Of a DNA stretch of 64,000 bases, positions 43,815 to 53,069 are shown in pieces. Made by a program: the position numbers and the translations under genes. Each line of letters opens with the position of its first letter. Position 1 is the stretch's first letter. Under the pieces are notes generated by a model. That model saw only the letters and a list, made by a program, of their open reading frames with translations. It was not told where the DNA came from and made no database searches. This stretch comes from Pseudomonas rhodesiae. Its GTDB lineage: Bacteria; Pseudomonadota; Gammaproteobacteria; Pseudomonadales; Pseudomonadaceae. The stretch spans positions 372,001 to 436,000 of the forward strand of contig NZ_VFEU01000004.1 of assembly GCF_007858255.1 (NCBI RefSeq), written 5' to 3'.

Positions 43815-44535
43815 CCTCGGCTTCGGGCTTGTGCGCCACAAAGCGCATCATCCATTCCGCTACGGTGACGCCATGGTGCTCGCGTGCCAGGCTGGCCACA
43901 CCGTTTGAGTAGACTTTTTCGCCCAAGGTTGTCTGAAGAATCTCCAGCAACTCGCGCGAATAATCCTGAACAAATTCCGGGTGGCCCTGGAAGCACAGTA
44001 CCTGATCGCCGATGTGGTACGCGGCGAACGGGCAAAACTCGCTGGAGGCAATGACTTTGGCGCCCTCCGGCAAGGTAGTCACCTGGTCCTGATGACTGAT
44101 CAGCAGCGTCAGTTCAGGCACCTCGGGGCTCATCCACGGCGCCTGGGCATCCAGTGTGTAATCATGAATGCCCATGCCCCAACCTTGAGTAGCGCGCTCG
44201 GCTTTACCACCCAGCAACAGCGCCAGCAACTGATGGCCAAAGCAGATGCCCAGCAGTTTATCGCCGCGTTGGTAACGTTCGAGCAAGTAGGTTTTGAGCG
44301 TCTGGATCCACGGGTCGGTGCCGAAGGAGTCTGCCTTGCTGCCGGTGACCAGGTAGGCGTCAAACTGCTCATCGTCCGGCGGGTACTCCCCGTTCACCAC
44401 GTTGTACACCACAAACTCGGCAGGGATCGGCTGCTTGGCGAACAGGCGCTTGAACATCTGCCCGTAACCTTGGTACTGATCGATCAAGCCTGGACGCAGG
44501 ATATCGGTTTCCAGGATGCAGACGCGTAGCGACAT
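43792..44535 (-). CDS. Class I glutamine amidotransferase domain protein
   Basis: 247 residues: GATase1 fold with nucleophile C98 in LGICFGHQLLA and histidine in FQGHPEF. Free-standing members hydrolyse gamma-glutamyl bonds or feed ammonia to partners (PuuD-like or GuaA-like group). No synthetase domain or partner gene is adjacent. The start is ATG 44535. Convergent overlap of 23 bases with corA. Confidence 0.88.
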   Translation of the reverse strand: MSLRVCILETDILRPGLIDQYQGYGQMFKRLFAKQPIPAEFVVYNVVNGEYPPDDEQFDAYLVTGSKADSFGTDPWIQTLKTYLLERYQRGDKLLGICFGHQLLALLLGGKAERATQGWGMGIHDYTLDAQAPWMSPEVPELTLLISHQDQVTTLPEGAKVIASSEFCPFAAYHIGDQVLCFQGHPEFVQDYSRELLEILQTTLGEKVYSNGVASLAREHHGVTVAEWMMRFVAHKPEAEVKAIPTA

Positions 44536-44619
44536 AAAAAATACCTGACACGGCGATGGGAATATCGAACACCTCAAGCCTGCCTGCAAACCTACCTGCA
44601 AAGCAAGCCCCCGCCACAC

Positions 44620-46767
44620 CTATACGAAACTCTCCCCTCGCGCGGCTTTTTGCAATAACAGTGCCGGCGGCGTAAACCGCTCGCCGTACTGTTCGGCCAA
44701 ATAACGGGCGCGAGCGATAAAGTCGTTCAGGCCGTATTGATTGATAAATTGCAATGCGCCGCCACTCCAAGCCGCAAAACCGATGCCGAAGATCGAGCCC
44801 ACGTTGGCGTCCGCCGTGGACATCAACACCCCCTCCTCCACACAGCGCACGGTTTCGACGGCTTGGATAAACAGCAAGCGGTCGCGCACGTCCTGCGCCG
44901 AGATCCGTTGTTCGGGCCGCTCGAAGCGCTGTTTCAGCTCTGGCCACAGGTATTTCTGCCCGCCACTGGGGTACTCATAAAAACCGCCGCCAGCTGCTTT
45001 GCCCAGCCGTTTGAATTCATTGACGAGCCGCTCGATCACCGCCGTGGCTGGATGAGCCTGCACCGCCTGACCTTCGGCCTGCAGATCCTTGGCAGTTTGC
45101 TGTCGGATATGGCTCATCAGGCTGAGTGAGACTTCATCGGACACCGCCAGCGGCCCTACCGGCATCCCGGCCTTGCGCGCCTCAGTCTCGATCAACGGCG
45201 CGGCCACGCCCTCGCCAAGCATGGCGATACCTTCATTGGTGAAGGTGGCGAACACCCGTGAGGTGAAGAAACCACGGCTGTCGTTGACCACGATGGGGGT
45301 TTTCTTGATCTGCAGTACGAAATCAAAACCACGGGCCAGGGTTTCGTCTGAGGTATGTGCACCCTTGATGATTTCCACCAAGGCCATCTTGTCCACCGGG
45401 CTGAAGAAATGCAGACCAATAAATTTGGCGGGGTCCGGCACCGCCGTGGCCAGGCCGGTGATGGGCAAGGTGGACGTATTGGACGCGATCACCGCATCGG
45501 CACCCACCACGCGCTGGGCGGCGGCCGACACCTTGGCCTTGAGTTCACGGTCTTCGAACACTGCTTCGATGATCAGGTCACAGCCGGCCAGGTCGCTGTC
45601 GTCCTGGGTGGGAAAAATTCGCGCGAGGATGCTTTCGCGCTGTTCAGCGCTCACTTGCCCACGGCCAAGCTTTTTGTCCAGCAGCGCCGTCGCGTGCGCT
45701 TTACCCCTCTCGGCCGCCGCCAGGTTGATGTCTTTGAGCACCACGTCGATTCCCGCACAGGCGCTGACATAAGCGATGCCCGCCCCCATCATGCCCGCGC
45801 CGAGCACACCGAGCTTGCGTGTCACATAAGGTGCAATACCTGCGGGGCGCGAACGTCCGGCATTGATGTCATTGAGCTGGAACCAAAAGGTGCCGATCAT
45901 GTTCTTGGCCACTTGTCCGGTGACCAATTCGGTGAAATAGCGGGTTTCGATCAGATGAGCCGTGTCGACGTCTACCTGAGCGCCTTCCACAGCGGCGCAG
46001 AGGATTTTCTCCGGCGCCGGGAAACAGCCCTGGGTTTTGCTGCGCAGGATCGACGGCGCAATCGCCAGCATCTGCGCGACCTTGGGGTGCGACGGCGTGC
46101 CGCCGGGGATCTGATAACCCTTGTTGTCCCAGGGTTGTCTGGCCTCGGGATTGGCAAGAATCCAGGCGCGGGCCTGGGCCAGCATCGCGTCGCGGTCCGT
46201 GGCCAGCCCATGGATCAAACCGGCTTGCAATGCTTGTTGCGGGCGTACTTTTTTACCTTCGAGCAAATACGGCAGGGCTTTTTCCAAGCCCAATAAACGC
46301 ACCATACGCACCACGCCCCCGCCGCCGGGCAACAGACCCAAGGTGACTTCCGGCAACCCCAATTGCACCGATGGCTCGTCCAGCGCGATACGGTAATGGC
46401 AGGCCAGGCAAATCTCCCAGCCACCGCCCAGCGCCGCACCATTGATGGCGGCCACCACCGGCCTGCCAAGGGCCTCCAGGCGACGTAACTGCGCCTTGAG
46501 CACTCGCACGCCGTCGTAGAACGCCTTGGCACCAGCCTTGTCGACGGCGATCAACTCGTTGAGGTCTCCACCGGCGAAAAAAGTCTTCTTGGCCGACGTG
46601 ATAACCACACCGGCGATGTGGTCCTTTTCCTCTTCAAGACGTGCGACGGTGGCGGCCATGGCCTCGCGGTATACGGCATTCATGGTGTTGGCACTCTGGC
46701 CAGGCAGGTCAAGGGTCAGCACCACGATCTGGTCCTGGCCTTTTTCGTAACGAATGGCATCGGTCAT
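44620..46767 (-). CDS. FadB/FadJ-type bifunctional enoyl-CoA hydratase / 3-hydroxyacyl-CoA dehydrogenase
   Basis: 715 residues. N-terminal crotonase domain (about 1-190) with FAGGDLNEL and INGAALGGGWE oxyanion-hole segments and PEVTLGLLPGGGG (catalytic Glu); NAD-binding dehydrogenase domain from about 318 with VLGAGMMGAGIAYVSA and catalytic HFFSPVDKM; two C-terminal dehydrogenase domains. It carries out two steps of beta-oxidation. It is 16 bases downstream of the thiolase gene, so they form an operon. The main FadAB pair of the genome is probably elsewhere; this one may serve particular chain lengths. Confidence 0.93.
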   Translation of the reverse strand: MTDAIRYEKGQDQIVVLTLDLPGQSANTMNAVYREAMAATVARLEEEKDHIAGVVITSAKKTFFAGGDLNELIAVDKAGAKAFYDGVRVLKAQLRRLEALGRPVVAAINGAALGGGWEICLACHYRIALDEPSVQLGLPEVTLGLLPGGGGVVRMVRLLGLEKALPYLLEGKKVRPQQALQAGLIHGLATDRDAMLAQARAWILANPEARQPWDNKGYQIPGGTPSHPKVAQMLAIAPSILRSKTQGCFPAPEKILCAAVEGAQVDVDTAHLIETRYFTELVTGQVAKNMIGTFWFQLNDINAGRSRPAGIAPYVTRKLGVLGAGMMGAGIAYVSACAGIDVVLKDINLAAAERGKAHATALLDKKLGRGQVSAEQRESILARIFPTQDDSDLAGCDLIIEAVFEDRELKAKVSAAAQRVVGADAVIASNTSTLPITGLATAVPDPAKFIGLHFFSPVDKMALVEIIKGAHTSDETLARGFDFVLQIKKTPIVVNDSRGFFTSRVFATFTNEGIAMLGEGVAAPLIETEARKAGMPVGPLAVSDEVSLSLMSHIRQQTAKDLQAEGQAVQAHPATAVIERLVNEFKRLGKAAGGGFYEYPSGGQKYLWPELKQRFERPEQRISAQDVRDRLLFIQAVETVRCVEEGVLMSTADANVGSIFGIGFAAWSGGALQFINQYGLNDFIARARYLAEQYGERFTPPALLLQKAARGESFV

Positions 46768-46783
46768 AACTAATTCCTTGGGC

Positions 46784-47989
46784 TCAGAGACGTTCGATCA
46801 CAGTGGCGATGCCCATGCCACCGCCGACACACAGGGTGGCCAGGCCATAGCGCAGCTGGCGTGCCTCTAATTCGTCGAGCAAAGTACCGAGAATCGCACA
46901 GCCGGTGGCGCCCAACGGGTGGCCCATGGCAATCGAGCCGCCATTGACGTTGACCCGCGCGGGGTCGATGCCCATGTCCTTGATGAACTTGAGCACCACC
47001 GAGGCGAAGGCTTCATTGACTTCGAACAAGTCGATGTCTTCCACGCGCAAACCAGCCTTGACCAAGGCTTTGCGGGTGGCCGGCGCCGGGCCAGTGAGCA
47101 TGATGGTGGGGTCGGTGCTGGTCACCGCCGTGGCGACAATCCGCGCCCGTGGGTGCAAGCCCAGCTCACGGCCCTTGGCCTCTGAGCCGATCAGCATCAA
47201 TGCGGCACCGTCGACGATGCCGGAACTGTTGCCCGGTGTGTGCACATGCTGGATCCGCTCCACATGGCTGTAGACCCGCAACGCGGTGGCGTCGAAGCCC
47301 ATCTGCCCGATCATCTCGAAACTGGGCTTGAGCTGGCCGAGCCCTTGGAGGGTGGAGTCGGCGCGGATAAATTCGTCGTGATCCAGCAGCACAATGCCAT
47401 TTTGGTCCTGCACTGCGATCAACGACTTATTGAAGGAACCGTCCGCACGGGCCCTGGCTGCTTTCTGTTGGGATTGTAAGGCAAAGGTATCGACGTCCTC
47501 GCGGGTGAAACCTTCCAAGGTTGCGATCAAGTCCGCGCCAATACCCTGGGGGGTGAAATGGCTGTGCAGATTGGTCTGCGGGTCCAGAACCCAGGCGCCG
47601 CCGTCGCTGCCCATGGGCACACGGGACATGGACTCGACGCCGCCCACCACCACCAAGTCTTCAAAGCCGGAGCGCACTTTCATCGCGCCCAGGTTGACCG
47701 CCTCCAGGCCCGAGGCGCAGAAGCGGTTGATCTGCACGCCGGCGACGCTGATGGCCCAGTCGGCGACCAGTGCGGCAGTCTTGGCGATATCCGCGCCTTG
47801 GTCGCCAATTGGGGTGACGCAGCCGAGCACGATGTCATCCACCTGCTGGGTGTCGAGGTCGTTGCGTTGCGCGAGCGCCGTAAGCAACCCGGCGGCCAGG
47901 TTGACCGGTTTGACACTGTGCAAGGCACCGTCGGCCTTGCCCTTGCCCCTGGGTGTGCGTATGGCATCAAAGATCAAAGCTTGGGTCAT
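46784..47989 (-). CDS. Acetyl-CoA C-acyltransferase (thiolase)
   Basis: 401 residues. Active cysteine in [13 protein letters not shown], catalytic His in [11 protein letters not shown] and second Cys in CVGGGMGIA are all present. Thiolytic cleavage of 3-ketoacyl-CoA, the last step after the neighbouring bifunctional enzyme. First gene of the operon; the 389-base region upstream is shared divergently with the small membrane peptide gene. Confidence 0.94.
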   Translation of the reverse strand: MTQALIFDAIRTPRGKGKADGALHSVKPVNLAAGLLTALAQRNDLDTQQVDDIVLGCVTPIGDQGADIAKTAALVADWAISVAGVQINRFCASGLEAVNLGAMKVRSGFEDLVVVGGVESMSRVPMGSDGGAWVLDPQTNLHSHFTPQGIGADLIATLEGFTREDVDTFALQSQQKAARARADGSFNKSLIAVQDQNGIVLLDHDEFIRADSTLQGLGQLKPSFEMIGQMGFDATALRVYSHVERIQHVHTPGNSSGIVDGAALMLIGSEAKGRELGLHPRARIVATAVTSTDPTIMLTGPAPATRKALVKAGLRVEDIDLFEVNEAFASVVLKFIKDMGIDPARVNVNGGSIAMGHPLGATGCAILGTLLDELEARQLRYGLATLCVGGGMGIATVIERL

Positions 47990-48193
47990 GACGTCCTCGA
48001 ACCGCGTGCGTGTGTGCCCTTACCTTAAGCCCGATTGACACGGTTTCAATGACGGATGCGCTCATTGCCTTTGACCCTCATGCTCGGACGAACGGTAGGT
48101 GCCTAAGCTAATTGCCGGATTAATCGTTTTAGCTGTCTAGCCAAGGCATTGGCGCCAAGATGGCGTTATGCCTCATGTCGTTTTAAGCGCGAA

Positions 48194-48213
48194 TTCGTAT
48201 TAGCTGATACGAA
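48194..48213. promoter_or_regulatory. Inverted repeat upstream of the thiolase operon
   Basis: TTCGTAT-TAGCTG-ATACGAA, perfect 7-bp arms, in the 389-base gap 47990-48378 between divergent genes. It has the form of a repressor operator for either side. Apart from this repeat I see nothing else convincing in the gap. Confidence 0.45.
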
Positions 48214-48378
48214 ATGGATCTAAGCCACGAAGAACGAGGGCTCTAAGGTTCAATCAGTAAGACGTTGCTGCCGGGTTTTGCCGGAGCGGCTGTAAGAAAA
48301 GCGACACGTCATAGCGCCATACTGGACGACCACGGCACGCATTTGACGCTCAGGAATAACAACAAAAGGCAGTCAGCC

Positions 48379-48474
48379 ATGTTCAAGCATTCGAAAGTAC
48401 GTCAGGCGGGACTTATTCTCTTCGCCACCACATTGATACTGATCCTACCCAACCTCACCAAGGTGATTGGGTGA
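48379..48474 (+). CDS. 31-residue single-pass membrane peptide
   Basis: MFKHSKVRQAG at the N-terminus is followed by a hydrophobic helix (about 11-27, LILFATTLILILPN) and a short end VIG. SD-like AAGG is nine bases upstream of the ATG. Such a positively charged start plus one helix is typical of inner-membrane small proteins. I recall similar tiny proteins in Pseudomonas but cannot name a function. Seen on sequence and coding-like context only. Confidence 0.6.
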   Translation: MFKHSKVRQAGLILFATTLILILPNLTKVIG

Positions 48475-48601
48475 CCCTTCAGCCCCCGAATTCTGGGCAT
48501 TTATCGCATCAGGATTGCAGCTTTTGGCAGCACCTGCCGGGACTTCGCCGTGCGCGATCCTGTGGCAGGGGCTGTCTTTTTACCCGCGTTTTTCCGGTAT
48601 C

Positions 48602-49444
48602 GTGAGCGCTTTCGCCACGTCTTATTACCGGGCCTTCCTCTTGAAACCGATCTTCGCCCTACTCCTCGTGCTGTTTGCCCTGCCGGTCACGGCGGCGTCC
48701 CTGACCATCGAACTCGACCACACCAGCAAGACCTGGCAGAGCGCCGACCTGCTCAAGCATCCGGCTGCGCAAACAGTGCGTATCGTTGATGACGTTTCCT
48801 ACAAGCGCACCATGACGTATCGCGCAGTGCCGCTGGCGCTACTCCTGCCGGGTCTTAAGCCGGAACACCATGTGCAAGCCGTTGCACTGGATGGCTTCGC
48901 CGCCGAGCTGAGCGCTGGCCCACTGCTGCAAACCCACGGTGCCCGCGCCTGGCTGGCCGTGGAAGACCCCGCGCAGCCATGGCCGGCACTGGCCGGCGGC
49001 AAGCCTAGCGCAGGTCCGTTCTATCTGGTGTGGACCGACCCACAGGCCGGGCCTATCAGCCCCGAACAGTGGCCATTCCAGATTTCCAGCATCAAACAGT
49101 TGAAAACCGTGGCGGAGCGCTTTCCCGCCCTCCTCCCCGACCCGAAACTCGCAGCCGACGACCGGATCAATCAGGGTTTTGCACTGTTTCAGAAAAACTG
49201 CCTGGCGTGCCATCGCCTCAATGGCGCGGGGGATGCGCAGGTGGGACCGGACCTGAATATTCCCTACAACCCTACGGAATATTTCGCCGCCGATTTCCTC
49301 AAGCGCTACATCCGTGATCCGCAAAGCCTGCGGCATTGGCCACAGGCAAAAATGCCCGCGTTCACCGCCAGCGTGTTGCCGGACCATGAACTGGACCTGC
49401 TGGTGGGCTATCTGAAGCACATGGCGGGGCGTAAGCAGCCGTAA
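48602..49444 (+). CDS. Periplasmic c-type cytochrome with an N-terminal ligand-like domain
   Basis: 280 residues from GTG 48602; a TTG at 48641 (MKPIFALLL...) is a possible alternative. Signal peptide (about 15-32), a domain of about 150 residues with RIVDDVSYKRTMTYRAV that resembles the sulfite-oxidase/molybdopterin accessory fold, and a C-terminal cytochrome c with one CLACH haem site (C200, C203, H204) and a Met in KMPAF as sixth ligand. Periplasmic electron carrier; redox partner unknown. Confidence 0.82.
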   Translation: MSAFATSYYRAFLLKPIFALLLVLFALPVTAASLTIELDHTSKTWQSADLLKHPAAQTVRIVDDVSYKRTMTYRAVPLALLLPGLKPEHHVQAVALDGFAAELSAGPLLQTHGARAWLAVEDPAQPWPALAGGKPSAGPFYLVWTDPQAGPISPEQWPFQISSIKQLKTVAERFPALLPDPKLAADDRINQGFALFQKNCLACHRLNGAGDAQVGPDLNIPYNPTEYFAADFLKRYIRDPQSLRHWPQAKMPAFTASVLPDHELDLLVGYLKHMAGRKQP

Positions 49445-49452
49445 AGCTCAGC

Positions 49453-49477
49453 GCTCACCTTCGTTTGGCGGGTGAGC
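49453..49477. terminator. Hairpin between convergent cytochrome and transglutaminase genes
   Basis: GCTCACC (49453-49459) / GGTGAGC (49471-49477). No T run, so it may act weakly or in both directions. Confidence 0.4.
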
Positions 49478-49494
49478 TTCACGGTAGAGGCTGG

Positions 49495-50298
49495 TTATTG
49501 CTGCTGGACTGAAATGACCGGCATCGGCGCCACGGAAACTTTGGCGTGCATCTGTTCATGCCCGCCACCCCGGCGCATGCCGCGTACCGGGCAGGCATCG
49601 AGATAATCCAGGCCCACGGCCAGTTTCAAGTGGCGTTCCGGACGTGCCAGACGGTTGGTCACGTCGAAGCTGTACCAGGCGTCGTCCAGCCAGGCTTCGG
49701 CCCAGGCGTGGCTGGCCAAGTGAGTACTGTCTTCGCTGTACAAATACCCCGACACATATCGCGCAGGAATCCCCAGGCTGCGCGCGCAAGCCAGGAACAC
49801 ATGGGCATGGTCCTGGCATACCCCCGCACGGCCAGCGAAAGCATGAGCGGCGCAGGTGTCGACTTCAGTGGCGCCGGGCGTGTAGACCATGGTTTCGTTG
49901 AGTGCGTGCATCAAATCAATCAGGGCGCTGCGGTCGCGCCGTTGGCCGCACTGCTGCTGGGCGAACCCGCGCAGGGCTTCATCGGCCTCGGTCAGGCGAG
50001 TGCCGCGCAGGAATGGGTAGGCCGACTGTTGCTCGTGCTCGGCCTCGCGCAACTCATCGATATCCACCTGACCACGGGCGCCGATGATGATGGCGTCGTG
50101 GGGCTCATCCAGGGTCAGCACATGCAGGATATTGCCGAACGGGTCGACCTGCGCGCGCACCGGGCGCGGCAGATCCAGTTGCCAGCTGAGCACATGCTGG
50201 CGCTCGCTGTCGTGGGGCGTGAGGCGCAGGTACTGGATGCTGGCGCGCACCTGGTCTTCATAGTGGTAGGTGGTTTCGTGGCTGATGGAAAGTCTCAT
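49495..50298 (-). CDS. Active-site-complete transglutaminase-like protein
   Basis: 267 residues. N-terminal beta-region (about 1-90) as in bacterial transglutaminase-like proteins and a transglutaminase core with Cys161 (GVCQDHA), His197 (SHAWAEAW) and Asp212 (YSFDVTN), so the triad is intact, unlike the one at 25675-27207. No signal peptide, so cytoplasmic. Third of three tightly packed genes with the alpha-E and circularly permuted ATP-grasp proteins; start overlaps the alpha-E gene stop. This set is thought to modify peptides or amino acids. Confidence 0.9.
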   Translation of the reverse strand: MRLSISHETTYHYEDQVRASIQYLRLTPHDSERQHVLSWQLDLPRPVRAQVDPFGNILHVLTLDEPHDAIIIGARGQVDIDELREAEHEQQSAYPFLRGTRLTEADEALRGFAQQQCGQRRDRSALIDLMHALNETMVYTPGATEVDTCAAHAFAGRAGVCQDHAHVFLACARSLGIPARYVSGYLYSEDSTHLASHAWAEAWLDDAWYSFDVTNRLARPERHLKLAVGLDYLDACPVRGMRRGGGHEQMHAKVSVAPMPVISVQQQ

Positions 50299-51245
50299 GC
50301 CGCCTCCAAGTAGGAATGGTAGATGGCATCGCCCAATTGGCGGACCAGGGGGATAAAGTCGGTCAGCCAGGCATGCAGGCCTTCTTCAAGGATTTCATCG
50401 ATGGCGGTGAAGCGCAGGCGCGCATCCACCTCGGCGGCCAGGCGCTGCGCCGGGCGGCCATTGAGGCCCGGCAGGCTGGCGAGGATTTGGTCGATCTCTT
50501 CGCTGCACGCACGCAGCGAGCGCGGTACATCGGCGCGCAACAGCAGCAACTGCGCCACTTGCCGGGCACCGGGGGCGTCGCGATAGATTTCGGTGTAAGC
50601 CTCGAACGAGGACAAAGCACGCAGCAACGCGCTCCACTGGTAGTAGGCGTGAGCCGTGCCATCGGTGACGGCGTCGGCGTGGTCGCCGGCCATTTCATAG
50701 CGCGCATCCAATAGACGAAGCGTGTTGTCGGCGCGCTCGATAAAGGTCCCCAAGCGAATGAAACGAAATGCGTCATTACGCATGATGGTGCCGTAGGTCG
50801 CGCCACGGAACAGGTGGGAGCGCTCCTTGACCCACTCGCAGAAACGGCTCATGCCATAACGGCTCAGGCCTTGCTGGGCGATATCGCGAATGTCCAGCCA
50901 AGTGGCATTGATGTTTTCCCACATGTCTGCGGTGATTCGCCCACGCACCGCATGGGCGCTGGCCCGCGCTGCGCCCAGGCAACTGTAGATACTGGCGGAG
51001 TTTGCCGCGTCCAGGGCAAAAAAGTGCAGCAGGCGCTCGGCGTGCAACTCTCCGTGGCGCTCGTGGTAATCCTCCAGGGTGCCGGTGATCAACAACGGCA
51101 TCGCCAGTTCATGCAGGCCATCGCCGCGTCCGTCCTGGGGCATCAGTGACAGCGAATAACTCACGTCGAGCATGCGCGCGAGGTTTTCCGCACGCTCCAG
51201 GTAGCGCGACATCCAATACAGATCCGAAGCAGTTCGACTCAACAT
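50295..51245 (-). CDS. Alpha-E domain protein
   Basis: 316 residues, almost entirely helical, beginning MLSRTASDLYWMSRYLERAENLARMLD (split by helix). This matches the alpha-E family that always travels with the circularly permuted ATP-grasp and transglutaminase. No catalytic motif is visible; it likely holds the other two together or contacts the substrate. It starts four bases after the ATP-grasp stop. Confidence 0.88.
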   Translation of the reverse strand: MLSRTASDLYWMSRYLERAENLARMLDVSYSLSLMPQDGRGDGLHELAMPLLITGTLEDYHERHGELHAERLLHFFALDAANSASIYSCLGAARASAHAVRGRITADMWENINATWLDIRDIAQQGLSRYGMSRFCEWVKERSHLFRGATYGTIMRNDAFRFIRLGTFIERADNTLRLLDARYEMAGDHADAVTDGTAHAYYQWSALLRALSSFEAYTEIYRDAPGARQVAQLLLLRADVPRSLRACSEEIDQILASLPGLNGRPAQRLAAEVDARLRFTAIDEILEEGLHAWLTDFIPLVRQLGDAIYHSYLEAA

Positions 51246-51249
51246 GGCA

Positions 51250-52659
51250 TCAGTCCTCCACCACCCAGGTGTCTTTGGTGCCGCCGCCCTGGGACGAGTT
51301 GACCACCAGCGAGCCTTCGCGCAGGGCCACGCGAGTCAGGCCGCCGGGGACCACACGCGTCTCCTTGCCGGACAGCACAAACGGACGCAGGTCGATATGG
51401 CGTGGGGCAATACCGTTTTCCACAAAGGTCGGGCATGTGGATAGACACAGCGTGGGCTGGGCGATATAGGCATGGGGTTTGGCCATGATGCGCGCGCGAA
51501 AGGCTTCGATCTGCGCCGCCGTGGACGCCGGGCCGACCAGCATGCCGTAGCCGCCGGAGCCTTGGGTCTCCTTGACCACCAACTGCGGCAGGTTAGCCAG
51601 TACGTGGGATAACTCGTCAGGCTTACGGCATTGGAATGTCGGAACGTTCTGCAGGATCGGCTCTTCATCCAGGTAAAAGCGGATCATCTCGGTGACGAAG
51701 GGGTACACCGACTTGTCATCCGCGACGCCTGTACCGATGGCATTGGCCAGCACCACATTGCCCGAACGATAGGCAGCCAACAGGCCGGGCACTCCGAGCA
51801 TGGACTCCGGGTTGAAGGCCAAGGGGTCGAGGAACGCGTCGTCGAGACGGCGATAAATCACGTCCACCGCTTTGGGGCCATCGGTGGTGCGCATAAATAC
51901 ACGGTCATCGCGCACGAACAGGTCGGCGCCTTCAACCAGTTCCACGCCCATTTCCCGGGCGAGAAACGCATGTTCGAAAAACGCGCTGTTGAATCGGCCC
52001 GGGGTCAGCACCACCACGCTGGGGTTATCCAGGGGGCTGGCGCTTTTTAGGGTATCGAGCAGCAGGTTGGGGTAATGATCGATCGGCGCAATGCGCTGGG
52101 CGGCGAACAGTTCGGGGAACAGGCGCATCATCATCTTGCGGTCTTCAAGCATGTAGCTGACACCGCTGGGTGTACGCAGGTTATCTTCCAGCACGTAGTA
52201 CGTGCCGTCGCCATCGCGTACGAGATCGACACCGGCAATGTGGGCATACAGATTGCCGTGCAAGTTCAGGCCCTGCATTGCCAATTGGTATTGCTCGTTG
52301 GCCAGCACCTGTTCGGCGGGAATGATCCCCGCTTTGATGATGCGTTGCTCGTGGTAAAGGTCAGCGAGAAACATATTCAACGCCTTGACCCGCTGAATAC
52401 AGCCACGCTCGATAGTCCGCCATTCACTGGCCGGTATGCTGCGGGGGATGGTGTCGAAAGGGATCAGGCGCTCGGTGCCCTGTTCGTCCCCGTACAGGGT
52501 GAAGGTGATCCCGGCGCGGTGAAACAGCAAATCGGCTTCGCGCCGGCGCTGGGCCAGCAGTTCATCAGGGGTTTGGGCCAACCAGCGGGCGAACTCGCGG
52601 TAATGGGGGCGGACCTGCCCTGCCCCGTCGTACATTTCGTCGTAATAAGTGCGGATCAT
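51250..52659 (-). CDS. Circularly permuted ATP-grasp type 2 protein
   Basis: 469 residues from ATG at 52659, with AAGGAGT seven bases upstream. Contains GRFNSAFFEHAFLAREMGVEL, YYVLEDNLRTPSGVSYMLEDR, VVKETQGSGGYGMLVG (ATP loop) and the C-terminal GLTRVALREGSLVVNSSQGGGTKDTW. These identify the CP_ATPgrasp_2 family, with the order of the ATP-grasp subdomains changed. First gene of the three-gene operon. Ligase of unknown substrate. Confidence 0.9.
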   Translation of the reverse strand: MIRTYYDEMYDGAGQVRPHYREFARWLAQTPDELLAQRRREADLLFHRAGITFTLYGDEQGTERLIPFDTIPRSIPASEWRTIERGCIQRVKALNMFLADLYHEQRIIKAGIIPAEQVLANEQYQLAMQGLNLHGNLYAHIAGVDLVRDGDGTYYVLEDNLRTPSGVSYMLEDRKMMMRLFPELFAAQRIAPIDHYPNLLLDTLKSASPLDNPSVVVLTPGRFNSAFFEHAFLAREMGVELVEGADLFVRDDRVFMRTTDGPKAVDVIYRRLDDAFLDPLAFNPESMLGVPGLLAAYRSGNVVLANAIGTGVADDKSVYPFVTEMIRFYLDEEPILQNVPTFQCRKPDELSHVLANLPQLVVKETQGSGGYGMLVGPASTAAQIEAFRARIMAKPHAYIAQPTLCLSTCPTFVENGIAPRHIDLRPFVLSGKETRVVPGGLTRVALREGSLVVNSSQGGGTKDTWVVED

Positions 52660-52858
52660 GCCGTACTCCTTGTCACCCGGACGCAAGAACCATCGCAAGG
52701 CCCGTGCCATCGGCATAAACACTTAAAGATCAGTGAGTTGAATAGACCCAAGCAGTTAATCGCACCTTCCTGGTGCGTCGAATGCCTGGTGTGTCGTGGC
52801 GCGCTTCATCGTAATGCGGGCTTTGACTATCAAGAGCATAGTCAGAGTTGATTTCACT

Positions 52859-52955
52859 GGCCCGCCATAGCTGCGGATAATCGCCACCATCTGCTGAACA
52901 GACCTTCAGCGCTCCGCTCTTCCCTTCGGCCACCCTACTCGGGTGGCTTTTTTTT
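52859..52955 (+). ncRNA. Candidate small RNA with own promoter and terminator
   Basis: A rightward terminator ends at 52955 but no plus-strand gene lies upstream for more than 3 kb (all are on the minus strand). A -35 TTGACT at 52823-52828 is followed, 18 bases on, by a weak -10 GTTGAT (52847-52852), so a transcript of about 97 nt from about 52859 is plausible. It contains a small hairpin CTGAA...TTCAG (about 52895-52912) before the terminator. I recognise no known Pseudomonas sRNA. The start is the least certain part. Confidence 0.5.
52929..52955 (+). terminator. Rho-independent terminator with 8-T run
   Basis: GCCACCC (52929-52935), loop TACTC, GGGTGGC (52941-52947), then eight T. It points rightward, away from the minus-strand operon; the rraB gene on its right is on the minus strand and cannot use it. 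This is the main evidence for a small RNA. Confidence 0.9.
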
Positions 52956-53069
52956 GGTGCATGAAAAGAGCCCGCAAGTTCCGCCGGGGTTCGCGCCGGC
53001 GCAAACAAAATCGGCCGACCCGAAGGTCAGCCGATACGCTGCGTTGCTAACGATGTGGAGGACGCACCA

